Positions 21,830 through 34,885 of a stretch of 64,000 nucleotides of DNA are shown in pieces; the first letter of the stretch is position 1; the number at the start of each line of letters is the position of its first letter. The notes under the pieces are model-generated. The model was not told the origin of the DNA. It did no database searches and worked only from the letters and a program-made list of their open reading frames with translations. A program made the position numbers and the translations under genes. The DNA is from Protoeuglena noctilucae (taxonomy: Eukaryota > Chlorophyta > Pedinophyceae > Marsupiomonadales > Marsupiomonadaceae): the NCBI GenBank assembly GCA_958009085.1, contig OY253686.1, positions 558,001 to 622,000 on the forward strand, read 5' to 3'.

Positions 21830-24719
21830 TCACCGCCCCTCCTCAGTCGCCGCCCCGGGGGTGTCCCACACAAACACGCCGCCCTCCTCCCCCACAGAAA
21901 CCACCCGCGACCGGTCGGGGGCCACGAGGACGCGCGTGACGGTGCCAGAGTGGCCCTGGCCCTTGTGAGTGCACGTGCCGTCATCGTAGTGCCACACCCG
22001 CACCAACTTGTCCCCGCCGCCCGTCACGAGCAACACGCCCTGGGCGTCCGTGCAGATGCTGGTGACTTCGGAGGAGTCGGAACCGTCGATGATGCGGATG
22101 GGCTGGCCGTCGAAGTTGTCCCAGTACGTGACCTTGCGGTCCGTGCCGCACGTGACGAGCTGCGAGTCGTCGGGGTGGTACGCCACGCCACGGAAGACCG
22201 TGTTGGCCTGCAGCGCGATGCGGCGCTTCATGGTGGCCAGGTCCCAGATGATGCAGGAGCCGTCGGCGGCCGCGGACGCGCACTCTTCGTCGCTCGAGTT
22301 GCGCATGGCGATGGACATGACCGCGCCCTTGTGCTCCTTCATCGAAGCCACCAGCGAGCGCTTGTCCTTGCCCAGGGACCACACCCTGGGGATAGGATGG
22401 GGGGGTTGTGGGGGGGTGGTGGTGGATCGATGAAAGCGTGATGTGGCGTGATGTGTTGTGTTGGGCAAAAAACAGCAGGAACAGGTCGCATGAGGAATAT
22501 AATGCAGTGAGTCCCGTAGCGATGCGTTGCACCATCTCAGCACCCACTCCCCAGTGCACCCACTGCCCACTCACCGCACGTTGCCCACCCTCACTCCACA
22601 CCAACCCACCGCCGTAGCTCACCTCACGGTGCCCTCCTCCCCCCCGCTGATGGCGAACTTGGAGTCGGAGGTGCTGGTGATGGCACTGACGCCCTTGGTG
22701 TGAGCATCGTGGATGGTCCAGAGCAAACGCCCCGTCTGGGGACCGAAGGCCCGGATGCGGCCGTCGGACCATCCCGACAGGAGGAGCTTGCCGTCGTCGG
22801 TGAAGGCCACACACTTGCAGTCCAGGTTGGGCACCACGATGCGCAGGAGCTCGCGGCACGTGTCGAGGTGCCAGATGCGGATCTCCTCGGTGGCCGCTGC
22901 GGGTGGGGAAAGGTGGGATGCGGTGGGGGTGGAGATGGCAGATGGGCCGACCATGACCGATGCGAAGACAGATGCAATATAACAACGCAGGTAGGATCTG
23001 CAGTCATTTACGTAACTATGATGCGATTCTTTGTCGCTGTAGGTAGGCTCTACTGTTGCCGTCAAGCGTCTCATCCAACGTGCCCTCACCGGTGGCAAAG
23101 CACTCCGAGTACTCGTAGGGGAAGGCCAGGTCGTTGATGGGGCCGCGGTGGGCCGTCTGCACGATCTCGCTGGCCATCTTGCCGGAGGCGCTGTCGACCA
23201 CCATGCGGTAGATGTCCGAGGAGGCGCACCCGACAAACACCGTGTACCGCCGGCCGTCCCAGCTGCCCGCGTCCACGGCGAGCGAGGTGATGGGCGAGGA
23301 CCCGACCTGCTCCGCGCTCTTGATCGGGATCTTGGAGCCCCGGGCGCCGTCGTCGTCCGCCCCCGCCGCGATGCACAGCAGCCCCGTGCCCCCGCCCACC
23401 AGGAGCGACCCGTCGGGGGCGGTGGCCATCGTCTGCGCCCCCAGCTCGATCAGGCCCTTCGCGGGACCCTGCTTCTGCATCAACTTCATCGCCAGGGACA
23501 CGCGCATGATGTCGCCTGCGGGCACAGAAGCACACGGTGACACCGTATGGGGGTGGCTTGGGGTGGCTTGGTGCAGTGGGTAGCTGGTGCCACTCTGCAG
23601 CATGCCTGTCCCGACTCACTCCCTTGCACAGCACCAGTGCCGTGGCCAACAGCATCGGGTAAACGTGTATCAGACACCAATTTCCCACCACCGCCCCTCA
23701 CCGGTCTTGGAGCCCACGTAGGCGAAGGTGTCGGTGTCATCGACTGTGACGGACAGGAACACGCGGGAGAGGGAGCCCAGGTTGACCGGGTGCGGCCGGA
23801 GCTTGTTGTTGACCTCGTCGTACTCCCACACGCACAGGTTGTAGTTGCCGCACGTGATCATGTGCATGGGCGAGCGCGCGAAGTAGCGCAGGTTGAGCGT
23901 GAAGTCGTTGCTGGTCGGCGAGCCGCACAGCGCCTGGCCCGTCGCCACGTCCCAGAGAACGAGGGAGTTGTCGTCCTGGCCGCCGAGAGACGCGAGGAAC
24001 CGGGGCTGGCCGATGGTGGCGTCATCGGGGGAGAAGGCCAGCGCCTGAACCTTCACCTTGTGCAGGCTCATCTGCGGGGGGAAGCAGACGCGTGCTTATC
24101 TGCCACTGCTGGCACAGACTCGTTTGAGGGGTTTTGTCAAGCGGTATGAGTCAGTCTTAGTACGACTGAGTGACGCTAAGCGACACACTGCGTGCGATGG
24201 CACTGTCGACCCAGCGCTGTGCTGCGCTGCCAGGGCTGGGTGACAGGCCCGCGCCGCCCCACCTTGTGCACGATTTCGAGCGTCTCGAGGTCCCAGAGGA
24301 TGATGGGCGCGGTGAAGCCCGTGTAGGTGACCTGGCCGGACGCGAGGTACTTGCCGCTACGGGACAGCGCCACGCACGACACCTGCGAGGGTGCCATAGG
24401 GGCACGAAGTTTGCGAACTGTGATTGGCATTGTTCATTGTTATGGCTGTTATGTTCAGTGGAGCCAGTGGAGAGCTGCAGGGCGTCGCAGGGGCTAAGGT
24501 TGACGAGGGCCGACATGCAGCAGGGTGCGTCTGTGTGTCCCTCACCTTGTCGGAGTGGCCCCTGAGGAACTTCTGGTCCGAGGGATCGTCACGACGGCGC
24601 ACGACGATCGTGGAACCGAGGGGGTAGATGACGTGGATGCCATCGGGGTGGCAGATGAGGCCGTCGGGGACGTCACCCGCAAAGCCTATCACCGAGCACA
24701 GGCCGAGTTCGTGCGACAT
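21830..24719 (-). CDS. CFAP52: Cilia- and flagella-associated protein 52 (WD40 repeats)
   Basis: WD-repeat protein of axonemal doublet microtubules (a microtubule inner protein in known cilia, also called WDR16). The start ATG is complementary to 24717-24719. The first exon has IGFAGDVPDGLICHPDG, then VIYPLGSTIVV and FLRGHSDK. Later exons have YLASGQVTYTGF with ILWDLETLEIVHK (about 24260-24385), LSLHKVKVQALAFSPDD and LCGSPTSNDF (about 23705-24071), LIELGAQTMATAPDGSLLVG (about 23090-23515), EEIRIWHLDTCRELLRI (about 22625-22895) and MKEHKGAVMSIAMRN, CGTDRKVTYWDNFDG and LVTGGGDKLVRVWHYDDG (about 21830-22386). These match CFAP52 block by block across two propellers, including the CGSP and YPLG signatures. 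It implies that the organism builds, or keeps genes for, motile cilia. Confidence 0.93.
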
Positions 24720-25605
24720 GGCCGCCCGCCGTCAGCGCCGATGCCCGAAAGGGCGGCGAGGGGCTGCGAGACAGCGCTGCGGGGGGATTGAGGGCCGCGG
24801 GTGAGCGAGGGGAGGGGCGGAAGACTGGGCCCGCGAATGTCGTGATGGCATGGCTCGGAAGGGGCGACGCACGGTGCGCGTGGGCACGACGACTGAGTTG
24901 ACATTGCATTTGACGTACTGAGGCAGCGCGCGGCGGGGCGGGGCAGGCGAGCGCTGGCCCACCTCGGCAGATGCAACACGCGGAGGGTGCCACCGACTCT
25001 CGCTTAACCGCGCCAGGTACGCTCTGCACGTGGAAGGCGTATGGATTAGTGAGCACTCGGACAGCGATGCGGGCGACGGTCTGGCGAACCCCCAGGCGCG
25101 GGAACATGGCCCCGCGATGGCGCGGCATGTCATGGCCAGGACTGCCCAGGATGGGCACGCAACGCAGGTAACACCACCGCATTCACTCAATGCATAGACA
25201 AATGTCAGCGTGGGTCAGTCAAGACGCCCCGGGGCCCTGCCCTCAGTCCCTCGCGGGCCTCAAAAAAATGAAAGCGGCACTAGGGGGGGGGCATCTCCTG
25301 TGCCACTACCGTGAGACATGTGCTCGTGAAATAAACATCGTCAGCCAAGCATCTCACCGCGGGGTGGGGATTTGCGACCCGAGCGTCGGACCGGCGCCAG
25401 CTAGACGCGCAAAACTCGATGGGGATGATTGCCTCGCACCAGCAGCGGTAATTTGCGACGTATGGAGCGCTGGGCAGAGCACTGGGCGAGACATCGAGCG
25501 CCCGAAAGTCGTGTGTCGTCGCCAGCGAGCTTGTTTCGCTGGATGCGGCCGTCATAAGGAGAGCTGCCGTCCGTTGGCGGGCGCTGTTTGCATCTCTGCG
25601 ACGCG
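24720..25605. promoter_or_regulatory. Divergent intergenic region between CFAP52 and NOP2
   Basis: About 890 bp between divergent start codons, GC-rich near CFAP52 and more mixed near NOP2. No conserved ORF, repeat or core-promoter motif was recognised. Confidence 0.4.
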
Positions 25606-28600
25606 ATGAAGGCGAAAAACAAGGGTGCACCGCCCAAGTCGGCCAAGGCCGCCAGGTACCGCGCACGGCAGGCGTCTGCATCCCGGGGAGGCCGGCGGAT
25701 GCTTGACGGGCTAGTATATACACTCCCAACGTTTCTTTTGCTATCATTCTAGCTTTCCAGCTCATCACGGCTTGCGCAATTGAGCGGTGCACGCCAGGGG
25801 CTCCCTCGGGCTGCAGCCCTGCACGTCATGGCCCCGCGCGACGCCCGGTGCCACACGTTCGACCCCCGCAGGCCGTCCGACATCGGGTCGAAAGGGAAGA
25901 AGCCGGCAGCGAAGGGTTTCACCGACGAGAACGCCAGCTGGCTGAAGCCGAGCAAGGCGAGTGCAGCCGCCGCTGCGCCTGGGGACTAGGGAAGCCCGCC
26001 GCCCCCCGCGCGGCCGCGCCGTCGCCGGGCAGCGGCTCCGGAGCTGATTGACGTGTCAAACTACAGATCGCGGACGGTACCCGGGCCCCGCGACGCCCGC
26101 GCCGGCCGCGGCGGAGGGTGCAGCACGGCGCGCGCTCGCGGCGCCTTCCCGCGACGCGTCCGGCCGCCTCGCGCAGAAACGGCGGGCGGAGGAGATCGCC
26201 GCGGAGGAGTCGGAGTCGGAATTGGAGGATGCGGATGACGGGGACGCGTTTGCGGGGTCGGGGTCGGGTGAGAGCGGGTCGCAGGGCGGCGGCGACGTGG
26301 GTGGGGGTGCCGAGAGCGACAGCGATGGGTCGGACGGCGCCATGGACGACGAGTTTGGGTCCGAGGGTGAGCTAGATGGACGCGATGGGGCTATCTTGTA
26401 TGCTTGGACATCAGCGTGCATGTTGTGCACGGGCGTGAGTGTTTACTTTGTTCTTGCGAACTGTTGTGGGATTCGTGGTTTCGCAGACATGGCCGGGTCG
26501 AGCAGCGACGAGGAGGGAGGGTCGGATGCGAGTGATTTGGATGATGGGGCCTCCAGTGGGGGCGAGGAGAGCGGTGGGGATGACGACGATGGGGATGATG
26601 ACGAGGATGAGGATGGGGATAGGGAGGGTGACACCGATGGTGACGATGATGACGGTGCTCCATTGACGGCGTTCGAGCGGAGGGCTCGTGACTTGGACCG
26701 CAAGCTGAGGAGGGAGAAGGAGGACGCGGAGAGGGAGGCGGAGGAGATGGCCGATGGGATGGAGGTGAGGGGTGGAGATGGGTGAGGGTGAGGTTGTTGT
26801 TGTTGCGATAGTGGGTATGAGTGAGGGTGAGGGTAGCAGTGAGGGTGGCAGTGGGGGTGGCAGTGGCAGTAAGGGTGGGGGTGAGGGTGAGGGTAAGGGT
26901 GGGGTTGGTACAGTTACCACCACCTACCGCTGTGTGCGTGGCGCCACCGTGCGCCTGCTGGCCTCATCTACACACCGCAACCATATGGCCCTTTGGTAGA
27001 TGTAAACACATGATGCATGTGCTCTTATCCGCAGACCAACATTGCGGACGGTCACCACGTGGCCCTGGCCGACGAGGAGGGCGGCCCATCCACGGCGGAC
27101 CTGGCCCTGGTGCAGCGGCGCATCAAGGAGGTGGTACGGGTGCTAGACAACTTCACCAAGCTCAGGTGAGGGGGGCAGAGGGGGTGACATTGGTAGGGGT
27201 GGTGCGGGTGCTGGACAACTTCACTATATTTATGACATCGTTCTATAGTACTATTGCTAATTGCACTTCACATCACCCGCCAATCTGCCCCACTCCCAGG
27301 GAGCCCGGCCGTTCTCGCAATGACTACCTGTCCTCCCTCAAAAAGGACCTGGCCACCTATTATGGATACAATGCATTCATGGTCGACTACATTCTCAACC
27401 TGTTCCCAGTCGCTGAGGCCATCGAGGTGAGACGAGTGACGCGTGTGTGGGTTTGCATATTAGTATAGGTGGTATGCATCGTGAGTTTTGGGATATATTT
27501 TATGAGTATGGGGAGGGATATGCGGTATTCATGATATCACGAGCGCGTAGTGCTGCACGAGTAATAAAATTGTTACTATCCGTTACGACATCAGCACTGT
27601 AGCATGACCAGTACTATTAACTATTCATAACCGCAACCACACCTATCTACCTCCATCTGAATCCCAGTTTATCGAGTCCAACGAGGTCAAGCGCCCCATT
27701 ACCCTCCGCACCAACACGCTCAAGACGCGGAGGCGTGAATTGGCGGCCGCGCTGATCAACCGGGGCGTGAACCTGGACCCGATCGGCAAGTGGTCGAAAG
27801 TGGGACTGGTGGTGTACGACTCCAAAGTGCCCGTGGGCGCTACTCCAGAATACATGGCGGGCCATTACATGCTGCAGGGCGCGTCGTCCTTTCTGCCGTG
27901 CCTGGCCCTCGCGCCGCAGCCGGGGGAGGTGAGGGGAGGGAGTTGGTGTTGCATTCCTCTGATATATGATGGTGTAGATTATAAATGATTATCTGCTTGT
28001 ACTGTTCAGAAAATGGATGGTCAAAGCCGTAAATGGCAGACTTTTGTATTATAGTTTATAGACTAATGTAATAATTACTCGTTTGACTAGTGCTATTTTA
28101 TAACAATACCCATCCCCATTAACCCCCTTCGCAGACGGTGGTGGACATGGCGGCTGCCCCGGGCGGCAAGACGACCTACGTGGCCTCTCTGATGCGCAAC
28201 ACCGGGACCGTCTTTGCCAACGACCCCAGCCGCGACCGGATGCGCGCCGTGGCCGCCAACGTGCAGCGGATGGGCGTCACCAACGCCATCTGCTGCTGCT
28301 ACCCTGGCCAGGAGCTGGTGAAAGTGGTGGGGCCCCATTCGGTGGACCGTGTGTTGCTGGACGCCCCCTGCAGCGGCACGGGCGTGATTGCCAAGGACCC
28401 CTCGGTCAAGATAAACAAGACCCAGCAGGATATCTACGATAACTGCTCCCGCCAGAAACAGCTGATACTGGCGGCGATTGACATGGTGGATCCCGTGTCC
28501 AAGACGGGGGGGTACGTGGTGTATTCCACCTGTTCGGTGTGCGTGGAGGAGAACGAGAATGTCATCAACTACGCGCTCAGGAAGAGGGACGTGAAGGTCG

Positions 28601-30292
28601 TGGAGTGCGGTGAGTGAGCGAGGGGTGGGGTGTGAGATGAGTGGGGTGTGTGGTGGGGTGTTAGATGTGTGGGGTGTGGGGTATCGTTGGGGTGGCATGG
28701 GGAATGGACTGCACTCCAGATGTCTTCTAACAACAAATGACTTCAAAACGTGCTATGATAATGTGCTTCTACTCCCTCCCCAGGCCTGGAGTTCGGCCGC
28801 CCCGGCTTGACGCGTTACCGGGAGTTCCGCTTCCACCCCTCGCTGTCCAAGGCGAGGCGCTTCTACCCCCACGCCCACAACCTGGACGGCTTCTTCGTAT
28901 GCAAGCTCAAGAAGATCAGGTGAGGGATGGAAACACAGAGACAAATGGTTGTAGTACATGCAAGCTCATGAAGATCAGGTGAGGGAGTGCGAGTGCGGTA
29001 TAAGAGAGAGGCAGGGTGGCGATACATGTGGCAATGGGTGCGGCGGGCAGTGAGGCTGGGAACAGATGACAATTACGATCGACAGCTAGGCTATCTACAT
29101 TTATGTTGATTCTATCTCGTCGCAGCAACAAGGTCAAGACGGACAAGGAACGCGGGGCGGGGGCGGGGGTGCGTGCGGGGGCTGACAATGATGGCCATGG
29201 GGGCAGCGACGGTGGGGGGAGTGAGAGTGAGATTGATGATGGTGATATGGGGGAGGGCAGGAGGGGGCAGCGGCCGGACAGCGACGAGGATGGACCGGGT
29301 GAGTGGGGGCCTGTGTGTGTGTGTGTGTGTGTGTATGTGTGTGTGTGCCTGCCTGCCCGCCTGGTTGGTGACCATGGGAGATGGGAGCTGCGCCATATGA
29401 CTTTACGTGTATGGTGTCAATATGGTTGATAATCGATGTCAAATCGTCGTTGCGGCTGCAGGGTCGAGCGACGGGGAGGCGGCGGCGGGGGCGGTGGGGA
29501 AGCGCAAGGGCGGGGAGGGTAACAAGGGTGGGAAGGGTGGCAAAGCTGCCAAAGCTGGCAAGGGTGGCAAGGGCGCTGGGGCGGTGGGGGAGGGGGCTGG
29601 CAGCGAGGGTGGTGTCAGTGTTGCGAAGGCCAAGAAGGTGCCGAAGATTGTGAGGGAGGCGCTGGCGGAGATCGAGGCGGAGAAGGCGAGTGGAGTGGAT
29701 GAGCGTGGGGCAGCTGTTTGTGGGTGCGTGGCGTGATGACATATTGACAGCAAAAATGTCTCTGCTGTGCGCTGGATGACAGCACGTTTGTAGCTGCAAG
29801 ATGCGATGCGATGTTCATCTCACCCCTCGTGCTCTGCAGCGCGCAAAGGCCGGGGCCGCGGGGGCAGGCAAGGGCGGTGTCTCTGGCAAGGGTTCTGGCG
29901 GGCAGGTGCCAGGGAAGGGTGGCAAGGGGGCGGAGGGGGCAGGGGCTGGGAAGGGCAAGGGGGTAAGCGAGGGCAAGGGCGCTGCGAAGGCTGTGGAGAC
30001 GGGGAATGGGAAGGGGAAGGGGAGTGGCGAGGGCAAGGGTGATAAGGGTGGCAAGGCGGTGGGCATCAGTGGGGCTGGGAAGGGTGGTAATGAGGGCAAG
30101 GGCGATAAGAGTGCTTCTAAGGTTGTGGAGGCAGGGAGTGGGATGAAGAAGGGTGGCAGTGAGGGGAAGGGCGGGAAGGGTGCGGGGATGGGGGCTGCGG
30201 GTGGGGTGGCGAAAGCTGGGAACGGGGGTCAGGGGGTGCGTAAGCAGGATGGGCCTGTGGCGAAGAAAGCTAAGAGGGCTGTGAAGGGGTGA
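25606..30292 (+). CDS. NOP2: NOP2/NSUN1-type 25S/28S rRNA (cytosine-C5) methyltransferase
   Basis: Nucleolar SAM-dependent enzyme that methylates a cytosine in large-subunit rRNA and is needed for 60S assembly. A basic start ([17 protein letters not shown]) at 25606 is followed by [14 protein letters not shown] near 25915-25960 and a long Asp/Glu/Gly/Ser-rich region (about 26070-26765). The family block is [11 protein letters not shown] near 27140, [17 protein letters not shown] near 27360, [17 protein letters not shown] near 27690 and [20 protein letters not shown] (28147-28206). Catalytic cysteines sit in motif [11 protein letters not shown] (about 28361) and motif [10 protein letters not shown] (about 28520). 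[12 protein letters not shown] (about 28880-28918) closes the fold. The rest, to the stop at 30290-30292, is a Gly/Lys-rich tail ending KKAKRAVKG. Exon ends near 27157 and 28918 are echoed in the following introns. Confidence 0.94.
26820..26909 (+). repeat. G-rich degenerate minisatellite in a NOP2 intron
   Basis: Degenerate array of GTGAGGGTG and GGTGGCAGTG units directly downstream of the splice donor near 26766. The G-run spacing would permit a G-quadruplex, and the same GGTGGCAGTG word recurs in introns of other genes in the window. Confidence 0.7.
29312..29347. repeat. (GT)n microsatellite in a NOP2 intron
   Basis: About 36 bases of GT dinucleotides with one TATG interruption, starting 14 bases downstream of the splice donor near 29298. 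Confidence 0.9.
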
Positions 30293-30614
30293 TGGGTTGG
30301 GTTTGGGAGGTGGTGGGGAAGGGTTAAGGCTTGGAGGGCTGTTGAAATCGTGGCTGGGGTGGTTTGGGAGTTGGTTCGGTGGTATGGAAGCTTACCGCTA
30401 GCTGTAGTCGCGGATTGGATCCGCGGGTTCTATGGTTAGCATTGCGGCAGCTGAGAGACTGCGATTGAAGCGGACGCTCGCGATGGCAGCGCATGCCGCC
30501 AACGACGGCTGGCAACGACGGCGCTCCTCGCATCACTACATGAGGATAGCAGAGCGCTCGACCATTCGACCATTCATACCAGCCATAGTATCGCTCCGCT
30601 CACTAAGCAACCCT
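30293..30614. other. Convergent intergenic region between NOP2 and CTNNBL1
   Basis: About 320 bp containing both 3' UTRs. No gene was recognised. Confidence 0.4.
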
Positions 30615-33600
30615 TTACCGCCCGTAGTGCCGCTCCCTTGACCGACTTCGCACCCGCCCATCCCTGCCCCTCTCCCTGTCCCTCTCCCTATCTCTGTCTC
30701 TCTCATAGCCCCTCCCGCTCCTCTCCCTCTCCCTCTCCCTGTCATCCCGCCCCCTATCCCTATCCCTCCCACTCTCACGCTCCCTCTCCCTCTCCCTCCT
30801 ACCATCCCTATCCCTCTCCCTCTCCCTTTCCCTCCCCCTCCCGCCATCCCTCTCTTTGCCCTCACCCGCACCCCGCCCCTGCCCCTCCCCCCCACGCCCC
30901 TCCCCCATCTCCACATCCCCATCCCCACCCCCCCGCTCCCCGAACCCCACCTCCCCCTCCTCCCCGCCAGCGCCAGCGGCATTGCCAGAATCCGCCAGTC
31001 CAACCGTGTCGCCATTGGCACCCGGCTCCTGTGGCAGCCCACGATCGACGGAAATTGAACCGCAACAATTGCATCATCGGCCACAGTGGGTGTCCATATC
31101 AACTGGTGTCCGCAGGTGTCAATACATGCGCACATAACGTCGGCGGTGCCATCCATGATGAGCCCCTCCACCCACCCCCCTTTCCACCCACCTCGTTCCC
31201 CCCACCCCCCGCCTCCGCCGCCGCCTCCACCCTGGCCAGTCCCTCCATCATGTCCATGTCAGCACCCAGCGATTCGAGAAGTGAAGCAATGAACTTGCGC
31301 TGAGTGGACTGGGCATCCCGGCCGTCCGCGTCGCCCACTTGGCTGTGCATCTGCGGCAATTGGGTGGTGGGGTTGGGTTACAATAAGTGTAAGGTTGGAA
31401 GGTCCATCTGCATCGCCCACTTGGCTGTGCATCTGGGGGAAGAGTGGTGGGGTAGTCGGGTAGGGTGACAATCACAGACAAAGAGCGATTATTGGAGATA
31501 ATTGGAGTCCCCCACCACACTCCCTCCCCACTCCCCACCATCTCTCTCACATCCGCCAGCGTCACCCCATTGCTCTGCCAACACACACCCCACTATTCCC
31601 CCTCCCCCCCTTCCCTCTCACCTCCGCCAGCGTCACCCGCACCGCCTGCAGCGGCAGCTTGTTCTGGTGGAGCAGCTTGATGAGGCGCGTGCGAAGGGGT
31701 CCGTCCGCCGCTTGAAACAGCGCCGCCAGGGACAGGCACAGCTGCTGGAGGGACAGCAGGCCCGCATCCACTCTGGCGAGCAAGGGTGCGAGGAACAATA
31801 ACAACATCAAAAGCATTTGAATTAGGTGAAGGGAGTGGGACGTGGAGACATGCATGAAAACACCCCCACTCTCTCACAACCCCACCCACACCCACACCCA
31901 CCTGGCCAGCTGCCGCATCTCCTCCTCCTCCCCCTCCTCGTCCCCCTCATCGCCGTTTGCCCTCCCCGCATCGAACCTGGCCTGGGCAGCGCGGTCCTTC
32001 TCCAGATACCCCACCACCAGCTCCACCAGCCGGTCGCACTTCTCGTACTCGTTCTCCACGAACTTGGAACTGAGAAAGGGAGATATAAGAAAAAAGAGAT
32101 AACGAAAAGGAGATATTATGACGAAGTTTGACATAGTTTTACGAAGCATGTGGTTAACGAAGCATGGGTTGAGGGGATGGCAGGGTGGGTGGTGGGTCCA
32201 CAGGGTCACCCACCCAGCCATGCGTGCACAACAGCTGCTACACCGCCGCTCCCACTCGCTTCCCGCCCCGTCCCTCACCACAGCCGCTCCTTCTCCGCTC
32301 CCTCCGGCAGCTGCGAGAAGAGGTGGCCGAGCAGAGACACGGCCCGGGCCTCCAGCTCCCGCATCTGCAGCTCGCCCTCGCGGCCCCTCTCGCGGTCCAC
32401 CTTGGGCTTGCCCATGAAGGCGCCGAACTGCGAATGGGCGAGGAAAGAGAGGCGTGTTATTGTTAGAACAGAGTGCTGAGAGGCAGCTGCGGGGAGGCAG
32501 CAGCAAGCTCGGTGACAGCTGCAGCGGCAATGGCCGAGTGCCACTGCGAAGTTGTCAACCGGCGCCCAATTCTCGGATTCTGTACGCACTTGTAACATTT
32601 GCCTTGATCGGATCCCCACGTCTGTCCTCACCAGGGTCTTGAGCCCGAAGATGGTGACGAACTTGGTGCAGGCGGCGGGCGACCGCGTTAGGGCGAAGTC
32701 GATGGCCCGGAAGGCCCCGAACCCGGCCTTGCGCTTCGTCCGCAGAATAAGAAGCATCAGCTCGAGGCCTTCGGCCGCCAGGAAACGCTCCCGGTTCTGC
32801 AATGGCAGGGAGCAGACATGAGCTTAGCGCGTTGGTGTCCACAAGAAGCGAGCCGAGATACGAGTACCTGGCGCTGTCAAACTAATAGAAAATCGTGAAA
32901 TTTGCATTTGCCATCGCGCATCTCGCGCAGCGTGGCTCGAGCAACTGCACACACGCCCCTCACCTCCTGCACCATGAGCATCGAGCAGAGGGCGTCAAAG
33001 AGGTTCAGCATGTACTCCGTCTCCTCCTCCGACTTCGGGTCCTCTTTCCGGTACGCAGAGATGCTCTTGAGCAGCACGAACACGCCGTCCATCTCCCCGG
33101 CCTTGCGGCGGACGTCGTCGCTGCGGGAGAGGGACAGGGAGCGGTGAGATGACATGAAATGGTATGCTGCAAAGAATGGAGGCCACGAAACAGCTGTGTT
33201 CATGGAACAAAAGAGATGTACCCCGCGCAAAGGCATCAATCAAGTCCACAGGATGCCCCGTGACTGCACGACGCATGCTGCTCTCATCCACTCTCCGCGT
33301 GCACCCCACCTCTGCTGGAGGAGCACGGCGAGGATCTCCGAGGCGTACTGCTTGTTGGGGTCGAACCGCTTGGGCTTGAGGCGGCCCAGGATCCACGACA
33401 GGAGGTCCGTGCGCTGCACGAGATGCTCGCCCATCTGGGGCGCCAAGTCCAGGAAATTCTGCAAATGGAAACAGATGTTACATCGACACATGTTCACACG
33501 TGCCAAAGCACGTCACACGTGCCGCCAGACGCAACCCATCCACACCGCCGCTTCCGCGTTCGCATCGCCATGCCCCCGCCCCCGCCTGCCTGCACCGCCC

Positions 33601-34614
33601 TCCCTCACCTCGATCGCCGCCAAAATGTTCTGCACCCCGAGTGCCTCCTCCTCAACCGTCTCGTCGAAGCCGTTGAGCCTCGACGCGAGCGCCTCGAGCC
33701 CCGCCTCCTCGGCAAACCCCGCCACCAGGATCAGCGCGTCGTCGCGGGACATCCCGCCCGCGTCGTCCTCCGCATCCGCGTCCGTCAGCTCCCGCAACAA
33801 GTCCGCCGCGTCCCCCGCGATGTCGCCGTTGTCGTGGCCCAGTAGGCGGACCAGGAGCCGCACGCCGCCCGCCTCGCAAAAGTCGACGTACAGGTCCGGC
33901 ACGCTCGCGACCGCGTGCATCCGGCGGATCTCCTGGAAGCGCGGGACGTTCACGCGGAAAGGTAGGCGGAAGGAGTGAAATTGCGCGCGGGGCGTCTGAC
34001 ACTCCGCGCCCCCAGTCCACGTGCCTGGTCGAGGCTGATCTCCGACTCCATGAACTTGGCCGGCTCGTCCGGGTACTTGGCGCGCATCTCCATGTTCTGC
34101 TCGAGCTTCCGCTCCAGCTGCGCCACGAGGCGCCGCAGGTCCTTGCCATCGGCGATCTCGGCAAGCAGCGCATCGTCGGCGGCCTTCTCCGCCTCGCGAA
34201 GCAAGTCCTCTGCGGCAACAGTGGAGCGAGGGGATAGAGATAACGACAAACAACCGTTGCACGCCCCGAGGCGGGAAGGCGAGGCGGGCTGAGGCGCGGG
34301 TTGGGAATAAAACGTTGCGAGCGCGAACGAGCGGAAAAGCGCGTGCTGCCTGGGTGGATGCGCTTGGCGATGCCCTCACCCTTGTTGTCGGGGATCTCAG
34401 CTTCGGGGTCCGGGTAGTACCTGTGAAGGGAGGCAGCACGGGGTTCATTCAAGCGCATCGCGAAGTGCAACGCGCCGGGACGCCTCCCTGCGCCGTCTCC
34501 GTCATTTGATGCCAGGCTCGCTACTTCCCCGCCTCACCCTGTGCCGGAGGGTCCCGTCCCGAAGAAGTATCCCGGGCGGGGGCCCGTGAATGTCGCCGCC
34601 CTGACAAACTGCAT
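30615..34614 (-). CDS. CTNNBL1: CTNNBL1-like (beta-catenin-like 1) splicing-associated ARM protein with an Arg-Glu/Arg-Asp tail
   Basis: Armadillo-fold protein that, in animals, associates with the Prp19/CDC5L spliceosomal complex and binds nuclear localisation signals. The likely start, complementary to 34612-34614 (MQFVRAATFTGPRPGYFF), splices to GYYPDPEAEIPDNK. Family blocks follow in order: KYPDEPAKFMESEISLDQ (about 34030-34100), YVDFCEAGGVRLLVRLLGHD (about 33840), GFDETVEEEALGVQNILAAI (about 33610-33680), RFDPNKQYASEILAVLLQQR (about 33310-33370), ETEYMLNLFDALCSMLM (about 32970-33020), NRERFLAAEGLELMLLILR (about 32740-32800), KFVENEYEKCDRLVELVVGY (about 32000-32070) and RKFIASLLESLGADM (about 31255-31300). 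An acceptor at about 31041 adds a final exon that becomes alternating Arg-Glu and Arg-Asp and ends RSRSRERHYGR. The human protein (563 residues) lacks such a tail. The tail frame is open and fits the splice phase, but only transcript data can prove the junction. Confidence 0.88.
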
Positions 34615-34885
34615 CACGACGATCCCATCCGGCCCACCCAGTGCTCCCCACAACCGAGGAGAGTTTCGGAGTGGCCAGCCCGCTCACCAGCTTCAGCGGC
34701 CGACGGGTTGCAGTGGCACGCTGGCGACTGGCGGTAGGGCCCTCCCGAACCCGAACGGCAGGGGACTGTTCGCGCGCATGCGGCACCTCATCTGCGTCAG
34801 TCGACTGTGAGGAACACTGTTTGCTTCGTATCCTCTCCAACAGCGCGTTCGGGAGACAGCGGCGGGGCAGCAGCCAGAGCCCGGG
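34615..34885. promoter_or_regulatory. Probable bidirectional promoter, CTNNBL1/RPAC2
   Basis: Only 271 bp separate the divergent CTNNBL1 and RPAC2 start codons, so both genes must be driven from here. No specific motif was recognised. Confidence 0.5.
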
